Origin: Candidatus Acidiferrales bacterium
GTDB lineage: Bacteria; Acidobacteriota; Terriglobia; Acidoferrales; UBA7541
Length of the DNA: 9,047 bases
Reading direction: 5' to 3'
Assembly: GCA_030043155.1 (NCBI GenBank)
Contig: JASHYE010000458.1
Location: 1 to 9,047, forward strand
Of this stretch, positions 1 through 6,297 are shown piece after piece. Position 1 is the stretch's first letter. Every line of letters starts with the position of its first letter. Made by a program: the position numbers and the translations under genes. The notes below the pieces were generated by a model, which was not told where the DNA came from, did not search any database, and was given only the letters and a program-made list of their open reading frames with translations.

Positions 1-774
1 GACGATGCCACGGAAACCGTCGTCGAAATCACGGCGCGCGGCATCACCCCTGCCGCTTGCGAAATGCTCGATGGCTGGACGCTTCGCGCCGTCGAAGCCT
101 GGGTTCACGCTGGATTCCCTCTCGACAGCGCCGCCGTGCTCCTCATCGAGGTCGACGGTCTGCGCGAAGCCGCCGAAGAGCACGCCGCGCAAGTCATCGA
201 AGTCTGTAAACTTCGAGGCGCGCGCGAGATTCGCGTTGCACGTGACTCAAAAGAGCGCGATCTTCTCTGGAAAGGACGAAAAAACGCCTTCGGTGCCGTC
301 GGCCGCCTGTCTCCCACTTACTATGTGCAGGACGGCGTGATTCCGCGCACCAAATTGCCGCAAACTCTTCGCGAAATCGAGCGCATTGGCAAAGAAAACG
401 GCTTCGAGATTGGTAACATTTTCCACGCCGGCGACGGCAACCTTCACCCCATCATTCTTTTCGACGCGCGCGACTCGAAACAGTTCGAGCGCGCCGTTTC
501 CACAGCCGAATCCATCATTCGTTTTTGCATCGAAATGGGCGGCGCAATTACCGGCGAACACGGTGTGGGCATGGAAAAAGACCGCCTCATGCCGCTGCTT
601 TTCAGCGAAGCGGACATGGCGCTAATGAAATCCGTGCGCGATGCCTTCAATCCCGTTGGCCGGTTGAATCCGGGGAAAATTTTCCCAACCGGCAAAGGCT
701 GCGGTGAAGTGCGCATCAATCCCATGCCGCTTGCGGGCACTGCCCCGCATTCGCCGGAGCAGAATCCCTCGTGA
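1..774 (+). CDS. glcD: Glycolate oxidase subunit GlcD, FAD-linked (3' part, 5' end outside window)
   Basis: The reading frame is open from the first base of the window (first codons read DDATETVVEI), so the start lies upstream and only about 257 C-terminal residues are present. These form the FAD-linked oxidase C-terminal domain of the glycolate/D-lactate dehydrogenase family. Visible family motifs are HAGDGNLHP (bases 424-450) and GEHGVG (553-570), followed by the usual C-terminal segment FNPVGRLNPGKIFP. In the family, the missing N-terminal half binds FAD. The product is the catalytic flavoprotein that oxidises glycolate to glyoxylate with GlcE and GlcF. The stop codon overlaps the glcE start (GTGA at 771-774), so the two are almost certainly translationally coupled. 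By sequence alone a D-lactate dehydrogenase is possible, but the adjacent glcE and glcF make GlcD the better name. The tail after KIFP (about 25 residues, Pro-rich) is not a conserved feature I recognise. Confidence 0.93.
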   Translation, partial: DDATETVVEITARGITPAACEMLDGWTLRAVEAWVHAGFPLDSAAVLLIEVDGLREAAEEHAAQVIEVCKLRGAREIRVARDSKERDLLWKGRKNAFGAVGRLSPTYYVQDGVIPRTKLPQTLREIERIGKENGFEIGNIFHAGDGNLHPIILFDARDSKQFERAVSTAESIIRFCIEMGGAITGEHGVGMEKDRLMPLLFSEADMALMKSVRDAFNPVGRLNPGKIFPTGKGCGEVRINPMPLAGTAPHSPEQNPS

Positions 775-2153
775 GTTCTCCCGCAACAGTTCTGCCCTCT
801 CGCATCAACGACATTGTTGGCGCGCAAAACGTCATTTCCGACCCGCAATCTCTCGCTGCTTATTCCGTCGATGGAGTCACGCCGCAGATCGCCGCGCGCC
901 CGGCCTCCGCGCAAGAAGTCTCTGAACTCATAAAATTTGCCACCACGGAAAATCTCGCCATCATCCCCACTGGCGCGCGCACCAAACTCAATATCGGCAT
1001 GCCTCCGGCGCGTTACGATCTCGCGCTCGACATGACGCGCCTCGACCGAGTCATTTCTTACGATCCCGGCGATCTCACTCTCAGCGTCGAGCCTGGTATT
1101 CCGCTCCCGCGCCTCTCTGCCGCGCTCGCCAAGCACAATCAATTTCTCCCGCTCGCCGTTCCCTTCTCTGATCGCGCCACCATCAGCGGTACGCTCTCGA
1201 GTGGCGTCGATTCGCCCTTACGTCAGCTCTACGGCACGGCGCGCGATTTCGTCCTCGGAATGGAATTCGTCTCCGGCGAAGGCGCGCTCACGAAGAGTGG
1301 CGGGCGCGTGGTGAAAAATGTGAGCGGTTACGACCTGCACAAACTTTTTCTCGGCTCCATCGGCTCTCTCGGCATCATCACGCGCATCAATTTCAAAACA
1401 TTTCCGCTGCCATCCTCCCAGCGCGGTTTCGTTGCCTCCTTTGCATCTCTCGAAGACGCCCTCGCGATGCGCCAGAAAATCTCCGCCTCACCCATAACGC
1501 CGGCAACGCTCGAAATCCTCAGCCCCGAAATGGCTGCCCTGCTGCTTCCCTCGCCGGACGCTTCGCCTGCGCTCTCGTCCCTTCGACCTTCCGCCTCGGA
1601 ATGGCTTCTGCTCACCGCGATTTTTGGCTCAAATACTGTTCTCGACCGTTGCTCGAACGAGCTGCAGCGCATGGCCGACCAAAGCACCGCAAAGAAAACG
1701 ACGCTGCTCTTCGGCTCCGAGCAGGAAGCAGTTTGGTTCCACCTCTGCGAGGCCCTCCGGCTCATCATCCAGTCTTCGCTCGCGAGCATCATCCTCAAAA
1801 TCACCACATTGCCTTCCCAGCTTGGCGAACTCTTTCAGTTCCTTACCGCTGAGTCGGCGCGCTACAGCATCCGCACCGCCGCGTTGATTCGTGGCACCGG
1901 GGCCGTCTATTGGGCACTGCTTCCGGATTCGCCCGAAGCGGCCAAAGAAAAAGCTGCCGTGCGTCAGGAAATCCTGCCCGCCGGCGAACGCCGTAATTTC
2001 CGCGCGTCAATCGTCGCCTGTCCGTTGGAGTTCAAGAGCGAACTCAGCGTCTGGGGGCCTTCTCGCGACGACTTCATCCTCATGCAACGTCTCAAGCGCA
2101 CCTTCGATCCGCACAATATCTTCGCGCCGGGCCGCTTCGTCGGAGGCCTGTAG
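771..2153 (+). CDS. glcE: Glycolate oxidase subunit GlcE, FAD-binding
   Basis: This is a complete gene of 460 residues starting at GTG. It overlaps the glcD stop by 4 nt, and a GGAG lies at 756-759 inside glcD. The N-terminal part is a PCMH/FAD_binding_4 fold: PTGARTKL (residues 66-73) matches the first FAD-loop region, ATISGTLSSG (136-145) followed by YGTARDFVLG (154-163) the second, and KNVSGYDLHKLFLGSIGSLG (182-201) the third. The C-terminus ends with the family's FDPHNIFAPGRF. GlcE is the second flavin subunit of the membrane-associated glycolate oxidase and is required for activity together with GlcD and GlcF. At 460 residues it is clearly longer than the E. coli protein (about 350). The extra length seems to lie in the middle and C-terminal part, after residue 210. 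Position between glcD and glcF makes the assignment firm. Confidence 0.92.
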   Translation: MSSPATVLPSRINDIVGAQNVISDPQSLAAYSVDGVTPQIAARPASAQEVSELIKFATTENLAIIPTGARTKLNIGMPPARYDLALDMTRLDRVISYDPGDLTLSVEPGIPLPRLSAALAKHNQFLPLAVPFSDRATISGTLSSGVDSPLRQLYGTARDFVLGMEFVSGEGALTKSGGRVVKNVSGYDLHKLFLGSIGSLGIITRINFKTFPLPSSQRGFVASFASLEDALAMRQKISASPITPATLEILSPEMAALLLPSPDASPALSSLRPSASEWLLLTAIFGSNTVLDRCSNELQRMADQSTAKKTTLLFGSEQEAVWFHLCEALRLIIQSSLASIILKITTLPSQLGELFQFLTAESARYSIRTAALIRGTGAVYWALLPDSPEAAKEKAAVRQEILPAGERRNFRASIVACPLEFKSELSVWGPSRDDFILMQRLKRTFDPHNIFAPGRFVGGL

Positions 2154-2183
2154 TGCCGCCGCAGCATTTTGAACCTTGCCGCG

Positions 2184-2207
2184 CCAGCTTGCGTAACAGT
2201 AAGCTGG
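2184..2207 (+). promoter_or_regulatory. Hairpin overlapping the glcF ribosome binding site
   Basis: In the 69-nt gap between glcE and glcF, CCAGCTTGC (2184-2192) pairs with GTAAGCTGG (2199-2207). This gives a 9-bp stem with one G-T wobble and a 6-nt loop GTAACA. The last two bases of the stem are the first two of the GGAG (2206-2209) that is the only Shine-Dalgarno-like sequence before the ATG at 2223. The 3' side has no T-tract, so it is not an intrinsic terminator. It may tune glcF translation or mark an mRNA processing site; function is inferred only. Confidence 0.4.
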
Positions 2208-2222
2208 AGCACCACTAAACAA

Positions 2223-3590
2223 ATGACCGCCGTCCCACCGCTTACTCATGAAGAAGCTCAGCGTGAATTCGCTGAGACCCTCAGCGGTTTCACCGCCGGC
2301 GACAAGCCCGACTACGCTGACTACTCTCGCTGCATTCACTGCGGCCTTTGCCTCAACGCTTGTCCTACGTATCGTCTCTGGCACAACGAAGCCGATTCGC
2401 CGCGCGGCCGCATCCGCCAAATGGCGCTCGTCGACCAAGGACGCCTTGCACTCGGCGAATCTTTCGTGACGCATATCGACCGCTGCCTCGACTGCCGTGC
2501 CTGCGAGACCGCCTGTCCTTCCGGCGTTGAATATGGCAAGCTCGTCGAACTCGCCTGCGCGCAAATCGCGCGCAACTTCGAACGCCCGCGCCGCTCTCGC
2601 GCCATTCGCAATTTCGTCTATCGCCGCCTGCTGCCCGATCCACGCCGCATCGCGCAATTCGCACGCCTCATCCGTTTCACGCAGCGCTCCGGCCTCGAAT
2701 CTTTCGCGCGCGTCATCGGCATCTTGCGTCTTTTCGGATTGCAACAGAGCGCCGCGCTTCTCCCTCGCATTGACTCCGAATTCTTCTTCTCCCGCCTTGG
2801 ACGAACCTTTCCCGCCAAAGGCCAACGACGCGCGCGCGTCGCCTTTTTCGCCGGCTGCATCGCGCAAGTCACATTTACCAAACTCAATGATGCCACCATT
2901 CGCGTTTTGCAGGCCAATGGCTGTGAAGTTGTTGTCCCCGCCAATCAATTCTGCTGTGGCGCTCTCGCCGCTCACGCCGGAGTCCGCGACGTCGCCCGCG
3001 AACTCGCCCGTAAGAACATGGAAGCATTTCTCGCCGAGCCCTTTGACGCCATCATCACTAATGCCGCCGGTTGTGGCTCAACCCTCAAGGAATACCCTCA
3101 TCTCTTTCTTGAAGATGGCCATGCCCGTGAAAGTCCTTCCCGCGACGTTCTCGACGCCAAAAATGCGGCTGAATTCTCGTCCAAGGTTCGGGACGTCACG
3201 GAATTTCTCGCTTCGCTCGGCCTCTCCGCGCCCCTCCGTAAGACGCGCATGCGCGTCACCTTTCAGGATTCCTGCCACCTCGCGCACGGGCAGAAAATCC
3301 ACGAAGCCCCCCGCACTCTGCTTCGCGCTATTCCCGGCCTGGAATTGGTGGAAATGCCTCTCGCGGATCACTGCTGCGGTTCAGCAGGGGTCTACAACGT
3401 CACAGAAACCGAGACGTCCATGCAGCTTCTGAAGGAAAAAATGCAGTGTGCTCAGTCCAGCCGCGCTTCGGCCATCGTTACCTGCAATCCGGGATGCATC
3501 CTGCAATTGCGCGCCGGCACCAAACTCTTCAAAACCCGCCAGGAAGTTTTTCACGTCGTCGAACTTCTCGACCGCGCTATCGCTACCTAG
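2223..3590 (+). CDS. glcF: Glycolate oxidase iron-sulfur subunit GlcF
   Basis: This gene encodes 455 residues from the ATG at 2223. An upstream in-frame TTG at 2169 would add 18 residues that resemble no family sequence and would run through the hairpin, so ATG is preferred; GGAG at 2206-2209 precedes it by 13 nt, a rather long spacing. Two 4Fe-4S motifs of the CxxCxxCxxxCP type are visible (Cys37/40/43/47 and Cys88/91/94/98). Two CCG domains of the heterodisulfide-reductase type follow, with Cys212 plus CCG at 244-246, and Cys351 plus CCG at 384-386. This is the standard GlcF layout; E. coli GlcF is somewhat shorter (about 407). The protein carries electrons from the GlcD/GlcE flavins toward the membrane quinone pool. 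It is the last gene of the plus-strand operon visible here and converges on the minus-strand operon beyond 3590. Confidence 0.93.
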   Translation: MTAVPPLTHEEAQREFAETLSGFTAGDKPDYADYSRCIHCGLCLNACPTYRLWHNEADSPRGRIRQMALVDQGRLALGESFVTHIDRCLDCRACETACPSGVEYGKLVELACAQIARNFERPRRSRAIRNFVYRRLLPDPRRIAQFARLIRFTQRSGLESFARVIGILRLFGLQQSAALLPRIDSEFFFSRLGRTFPAKGQRRARVAFFAGCIAQVTFTKLNDATIRVLQANGCEVVVPANQFCCGALAAHAGVRDVARELARKNMEAFLAEPFDAIITNAAGCGSTLKEYPHLFLEDGHARESPSRDVLDAKNAAEFSSKVRDVTEFLASLGLSAPLRKTRMRVTFQDSCHLAHGQKIHEAPRTLLRAIPGLELVEMPLADHCCGSAGVYNVTETETSMQLLKEKMQCAQSSRASAIVTCNPGCILQLRAGTKLFKTRQEVFHVVELLDRAIAT

Positions 3591-3614
3591 GCGAACATCC
3601 TGCGCCACGAGCGC

Positions 3615-3644
3615 AAAAAAAGGGGCACGCGTTGCGCGTGCCCC
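3615..3644 (-). terminator. Intrinsic terminator of the sigma/anti-sigma/secreted-protein operon
   Basis: A perfect 10-bp GC-rich stem (3622-3631 with 3635-3644, loop TTG) is bordered by seven A on the plus strand (3615-3621). Read on the minus strand this is a stem-loop followed by seven T, the classical Rho-independent terminator, about 100 nt after the stop codon of the gene ending at 3741. Read on the plus strand the stem is preceded by A and followed by CAACTCCCC, so it is at best a weak terminator for glcF. Confidence 0.85.
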
Positions 3645-3740
3645 CAACTCCCCGTTGCACCGAGTATCACGCCGGGGACTTGCTTTTGCGGCCGGATGCG
3701 CAGCCGCGCGGCAAGCTCGTTCGAACCGCAAGGCCCTCCA

Positions 3741-4568
3741 TTAGTTCTGGTCGGGGTTCGCTTGCGGCTGCGCCTGCGGGCCATGGAATCGCTGCGGCGC
3801 CGATGTGTAACCCGAAGGAACCGTGAACAGCGACTCCGACGGCTCGCTGCGGTTGATATTTGTCAGCTGATAAGTGGTCGTTCCGAAGCGCGGATCCGTT
3901 CGCGTGCTCGACACCACCATTTGCAACTCCGACGAATACCATTCTTCACGCGTTATGACCATCGGCTTGTCATTTCCGATCCGTCCTGCCGGAATCGTGC
4001 GCGTCACTCTAGTTCCCTCAACCGTCAGCCCGTCAATCGTCTTTGTGCCAAGCGAAGTGGTCTGCACGTTTGCATTCTCGTGCCTGCTTTGGTCGTTCTG
4101 CCTCATCCACCGCGCATCGCCTTCCGCCCCTGCTCTCGCAGGGCGATTCATGGTGAGTACGGTCTGCTTGTCCTCATCTAGTATGTAGGCCTTCCCCGCC
4201 CCAGGATCCCGGATGAAGGCAATATGCGGCGCTTGTCCCGAAGCCGAGAGCGGCCCGATATTGTTAAACGTCATCTCTTGCCGCGTGCGTCCCGCGCTAT
4301 CGCGTGCAACGTTCCCCGTCATTTTCTGATCCACGTGCGTTCCGTCAGACAACACTTGCACTGTTTCGCGGGTCATCTGCGCCGAAAATGGCGCACCTGT
4401 CACGACTTTGCCACCGAATCCGCCTACCATTCCCTCGAACGCGAAGCTCCCGCGGTCCATAGGAGGGCCTGGAGGCGGTCCCGGCGGCATTCCTTGCGCT
4501 TGCGCCGCCACGCTCAATCCCAGTGCTGCAACTCCCACCACTGCAAGCTTCACTATTCTGCCGATCAT
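3741..4568 (-). CDS. Secreted protein of unknown function co-transcribed with a sigma/anti-sigma pair
   Basis: The gene encodes 275 residues. The start ATG at 4568 is supported by GGAG (4578-4581) 9 nt upstream. Residues 1-24 are a clear Sec signal peptide: positive N-terminus (IGRIVK), hydrophobic core, AQA cleavage site before Gln25. A Gly/Pro-rich stretch follows (27-38), then a body of about 215 residues without Cys or membrane segments. Recognisable blocks are RDSAGRTR (89-96), KTIDGLTVEGTR (176-187), EEWYSSELQMVV (208-219) and ESLFTVPSGY (245-254); the tail is Gln/Pro-rich. I associate this kind of sequence with hypothetical secreted proteins of Acidobacteriota, but know no demonstrated function. 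The beta-rich look recalls LolA or DUF4412-type periplasmic proteins, which is only an impression. It lies 52 nt after the anti-sigma gene and before a strong terminator, so it is probably the last gene of that operon and may be an envelope effector or sensor of the pathway. Confidence 0.82.
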   Translation of the reverse strand: MIGRIVKLAVVGVAALGLSVAAQAQGMPPGPPPGPPMDRGSFAFEGMVGGFGGKVVTGAPFSAQMTRETVQVLSDGTHVDQKMTGNVARDSAGRTRQEMTFNNIGPLSASGQAPHIAFIRDPGAGKAYILDEDKQTVLTMNRPARAGAEGDARWMRQNDQSRHENANVQTTSLGTKTIDGLTVEGTRVTRTIPAGRIGNDKPMVITREEWYSSELQMVVSSTRTDPRFGTTTYQLTNINRSEPSESLFTVPSGYTSAPQRFHGPQAQPQANPDQN

Positions 4569-4620
4569 TTTTGTACTCTCCTCTTCCTTCTTCGCGGCGC
4601 ATGGCCGCCTACAAAATTCT

Positions 4621-5298
4621 CTACTGCACCAATCTCACTGCCACAGGCGATCCGTCTTCTCCCACCAGCACATCTGCCTGAATCACTTCGCCGGCATTCG
4701 CTTCATCCACTGGATAGCCTAGGCTCTCCAGCGTTCCGCGAGTCATCGAAACGCGAACCACAAACCCCGAATCCTCTGCGGAAAGGTTTTCGCCGTACGG
4801 CACCGGAACAAAATCCCCGCCCGCATCCGCGACCTGCGCGGCATCCAGTGTGTTTTGCGCTGTACCGCTAACGCTCGGATTTATTGTGCTACTCACGGTT
4901 GGACTCCCACTCCCGCTTTTCACCGCGTGCCCAAGAGAAAACTTCCACGCGCCGATCGTCACGAGCACCGCTGCGGCCGCGGCCAATCCAATCCACTCTG
5001 CCCAACGCATATGCATACGCCGCTCACGATATCGCGCTCGTTCCAAATTGCGATGATGCTCGCGAAAGGCGCCCACCAGCCGCTCTCGCATTGCCGCCGG
5101 CGCCTCCCAAGTTTTTGCATCCTCCACTGCATCCGACAAAACCTGGGCCAAAGTTCGCGCTTCCGCCAGGCTCGCCGCACATCGCTCGCAAATCTGCGCA
5201 TGCAGTCGCGCCATCACTTGCGTTGATTCACCCAGAGTCTCGCTCGCGTCTCCGCGGGCCAGCTCATGCACAATTTCCTGAAACTCCGCGCAATTCAT
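4621..5298 (-). CDS. Membrane-anchored anti-sigma factor with zinc-binding (ZAS-type) N-terminus
   Basis: The gene encodes 225 residues from the ATG at 5298, chosen because AGGGAA (5305-5310) sits 6 nt upstream and MNCAEF is a typical beginning. A GTG at 5319 would add 7 residues and overlap the sigma gene by 8 nt. The N-terminal cytoplasmic domain holds Cys3 and His33-x3-Cys37-x2-Cys40, the ligand pattern of zinc-binding anti-sigma (ZAS) domains, which bind and inactivate a cognate sigma factor. A single transmembrane helix spans about residues 102-118 (WIGLAAAAAVLVTIGAW). A Ser/Thr/Gly-rich linker and an extracytoplasmic domain of about 70 residues (from roughly GDFVPVPYGEN to the end) follow. 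Position directly behind the sigma gene, 13 nt apart, supports a regulator-inhibitor pair. The signal sensed and the release mechanism (proteolysis or redox loss of zinc) cannot be told from the sequence. Confidence 0.87.
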   Translation of the reverse strand: MNCAEFQEIVHELARGDASETLGESTQVMARLHAQICERCAASLAEARTLAQVLSDAVEDAKTWEAPAAMRERLVGAFREHHRNLERARYRERRMHMRWAEWIGLAAAAAVLVTIGAWKFSLGHAVKSGSGSPTVSSTINPSVSGTAQNTLDAAQVADAGGDFVPVPYGENLSAEDSGFVVRVSMTRGTLESLGYPVDEANAGEVIQADVLVGEDGSPVAVRLVQ

Positions 5299-5311
5299 TT
5301 TCGCTTCCCTT

Positions 5312-5929
5312 TCAAGCACAACGGCTTCCTTCAGCCGCTTTCTTCCTCAGAGCCGCAATGCTACGCAACCGCGCCGCCAGCATCTCCCGCCCGCGTGCCA
5401 AGCGCGATCGCACCGTGCCAATCGGACATTCGAGAATCTTCGCCGCGCTTGCGTAATCGCGCCCTTGTAAATCGCACAGCGTCACCGCCTCACGATACCC
5501 CGAAGGCAGCAGCGTCACGGCGTGCCGCACCTGCTCTACAGTCTCGCTACGCGTCAGCTCGCCCAGCAAATTTTCCTGCGAAGAACTTCCATTCCTGCCC
5601 TCCGTTGACTCCACTAAATTCCCCTCGTCGGCCAGCGGTTCGTAGTGGCCCTCGCGCTCGAGGACTCGCCGCACGTGATTCCGCGCAATGCCATACAGGA
5701 AAGCCGCTGGCTCGCCGCGCTCTGCATCGAATTTTCCCGCCTTCTGAATCAGAGTCATAAAAGCTTCCTGCGCTACTTCTTCCGCCGCTTCCTTGCGACC
5801 CGTCATGTGCAGCGCAAAGCGATAGATCGCCCCGCTGTGGCGACCATAAAAAAGGCCAAACGCCTCCTCATCGCCTGCCGCCATGCGCCGCAGCAGATGC
5901 TCGTCCCGAGCCTCTTTCCTCTCCGCCAT
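5312..5929 (-). CDS. ECF-type RNA polymerase sigma factor (sigma-70 family)
   Basis: The preferred product is 205 residues from the ATG at 5929. The frame stays open upstream, with alternative starts ATG 6049 and GTG 6091 (up to 259 residues), but the first 54 residues of that longest version show no sigma homology. A GGGA-type Shine-Dalgarno runs nearly into the 5929 ATG (4 nt), so the start is uncertain. Region 2 is seen from DEHLLRRMAAGDEEAFGLFY through EEVAQEAFMTLI (about residues 9-62), with GIARNHVRRVL after it (core RNA polymerase and -10 binding). Region 4 is LPSGYREAVTLCDLQGRDYA followed by IGTVRSRLARGREML (about 128-190), the helix-turn-helix for -35 recognition. There is no sigma region 1.1 or 3, as expected for extracytoplasmic-function factors. 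The gene leads a three-gene operon with its anti-sigma factor and a secreted protein, and probably controls an envelope-related regulon. Confidence 0.88.
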   Translation of the reverse strand: MAERKEARDEHLLRRMAAGDEEAFGLFYGRHSGAIYRFALHMTGRKEAAEEVAQEAFMTLIQKAGKFDAERGEPAAFLYGIARNHVRRVLEREGHYEPLADEGNLVESTEGRNGSSSQENLLGELTRSETVEQVRHAVTLLPSGYREAVTLCDLQGRDYASAAKILECPIGTVRSRLARGREMLAARLRSIAALRKKAAEGSRCA

Positions 5930-6297
5930 CCCTTCCCATTCGACGTATCTGCTGCGCTTCTCGTGTCTTGTATCCTGTACGATATCTATTCCCTTCCGGG
6001 CCCCGAGAAGTTCCAAAAATTTGGCAGCGGTTGCCTGGCGTCCAGGCATCGCTCGGAGCCGTCCCGCAGGCTGACTATAGGTGCCTAGCACGTCGTTTCT
6101 GCCCGCGCACCCGGCATATTGAATTCCAGAGCTCGCCGAAAGATTAAACCCGCGCGGCCAGTTGCGGTTGCACTACAAGGTTCTCTTCTGATTACCATTC
6201 AGTTAATGATATCGGCGTATTGGCCCGCTGTTGCGCTTCGTGGCTCACCCCCAAAGTAACCGGCTCTTGAAACCTCGCCCGGTTCCTTATCGCGCAA
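5930..6297. other. Leader and intergenic region upstream of the sigma operon
   Basis: This 368-base stretch separates the sigma gene from the end of the M28 peptidase gene; both lie on the minus strand. It should carry the sigma operon promoter. The sigma frame stays open back to 6091, so part of it may be coding. A -10-like TATAGT (minus strand, 6079-6074) is visible without a matching -35, next to an interrupted palindrome GTGC-CTA-GCAC (6081-6091). The segment near 6190-6215 is locally AT-rich. I see no RNA gene and no convincing terminator for the peptidase gene. Confidence 0.5.
6074..6091 (-). promoter_or_regulatory. Possible -10 element with adjacent palindrome before the sigma gene
   Basis: On the minus strand TATAGT (6079-6074) matches the housekeeping -10 consensus at five of six positions. 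Immediately upstream of it lies the interrupted palindrome GTGC-TAG-GCAC (6091-6081), which could be an operator. No TTGACA-like -35 is found at 16-18 nt. If transcription starts here, the GTG at 6091 cannot be the translation start, which would favour the shorter sigma protein. Weak call. Confidence 0.2.

Noticed and set aside
2007..2975. Long minus-strand reading frame (322 codons) opposite glcE and glcF
   Set aside because: It lies antisense to well-supported GlcE and GlcF coding sequence, its translation is Ala/Arg/Glu-rich without motifs, and such shadows are common in GC-rich genes.
2497..3432. Plus-strand reading frame of 311 codons inside glcF
   Set aside because: It is a Ser/Pro/Ala-rich out-of-frame shadow of GlcF, whose Fe-S and CCG motifs are all in the other frame.
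3700..3735. TTCGAAC next to GG on the minus strand, like a tRNA T-loop
   Set aside because: The bases on each side do not form a T-stem and no acceptor or anticodon arm can be drawn.
6008..6014. GGAACTT (minus strand), identical to a sigma-E type -35 element, upstream of the sigma gene
   Set aside because: No ECF-type -10 is found 15-18 nt downstream, so it is not enough for an autoregulated promoter call.
6258..6284. AACCGG / CCGGTT inverted repeat after the peptidase gene as a terminator
   Set aside because: The stem is only 6 bp with a 15-nt loop and there is no T-tract on the minus strand.
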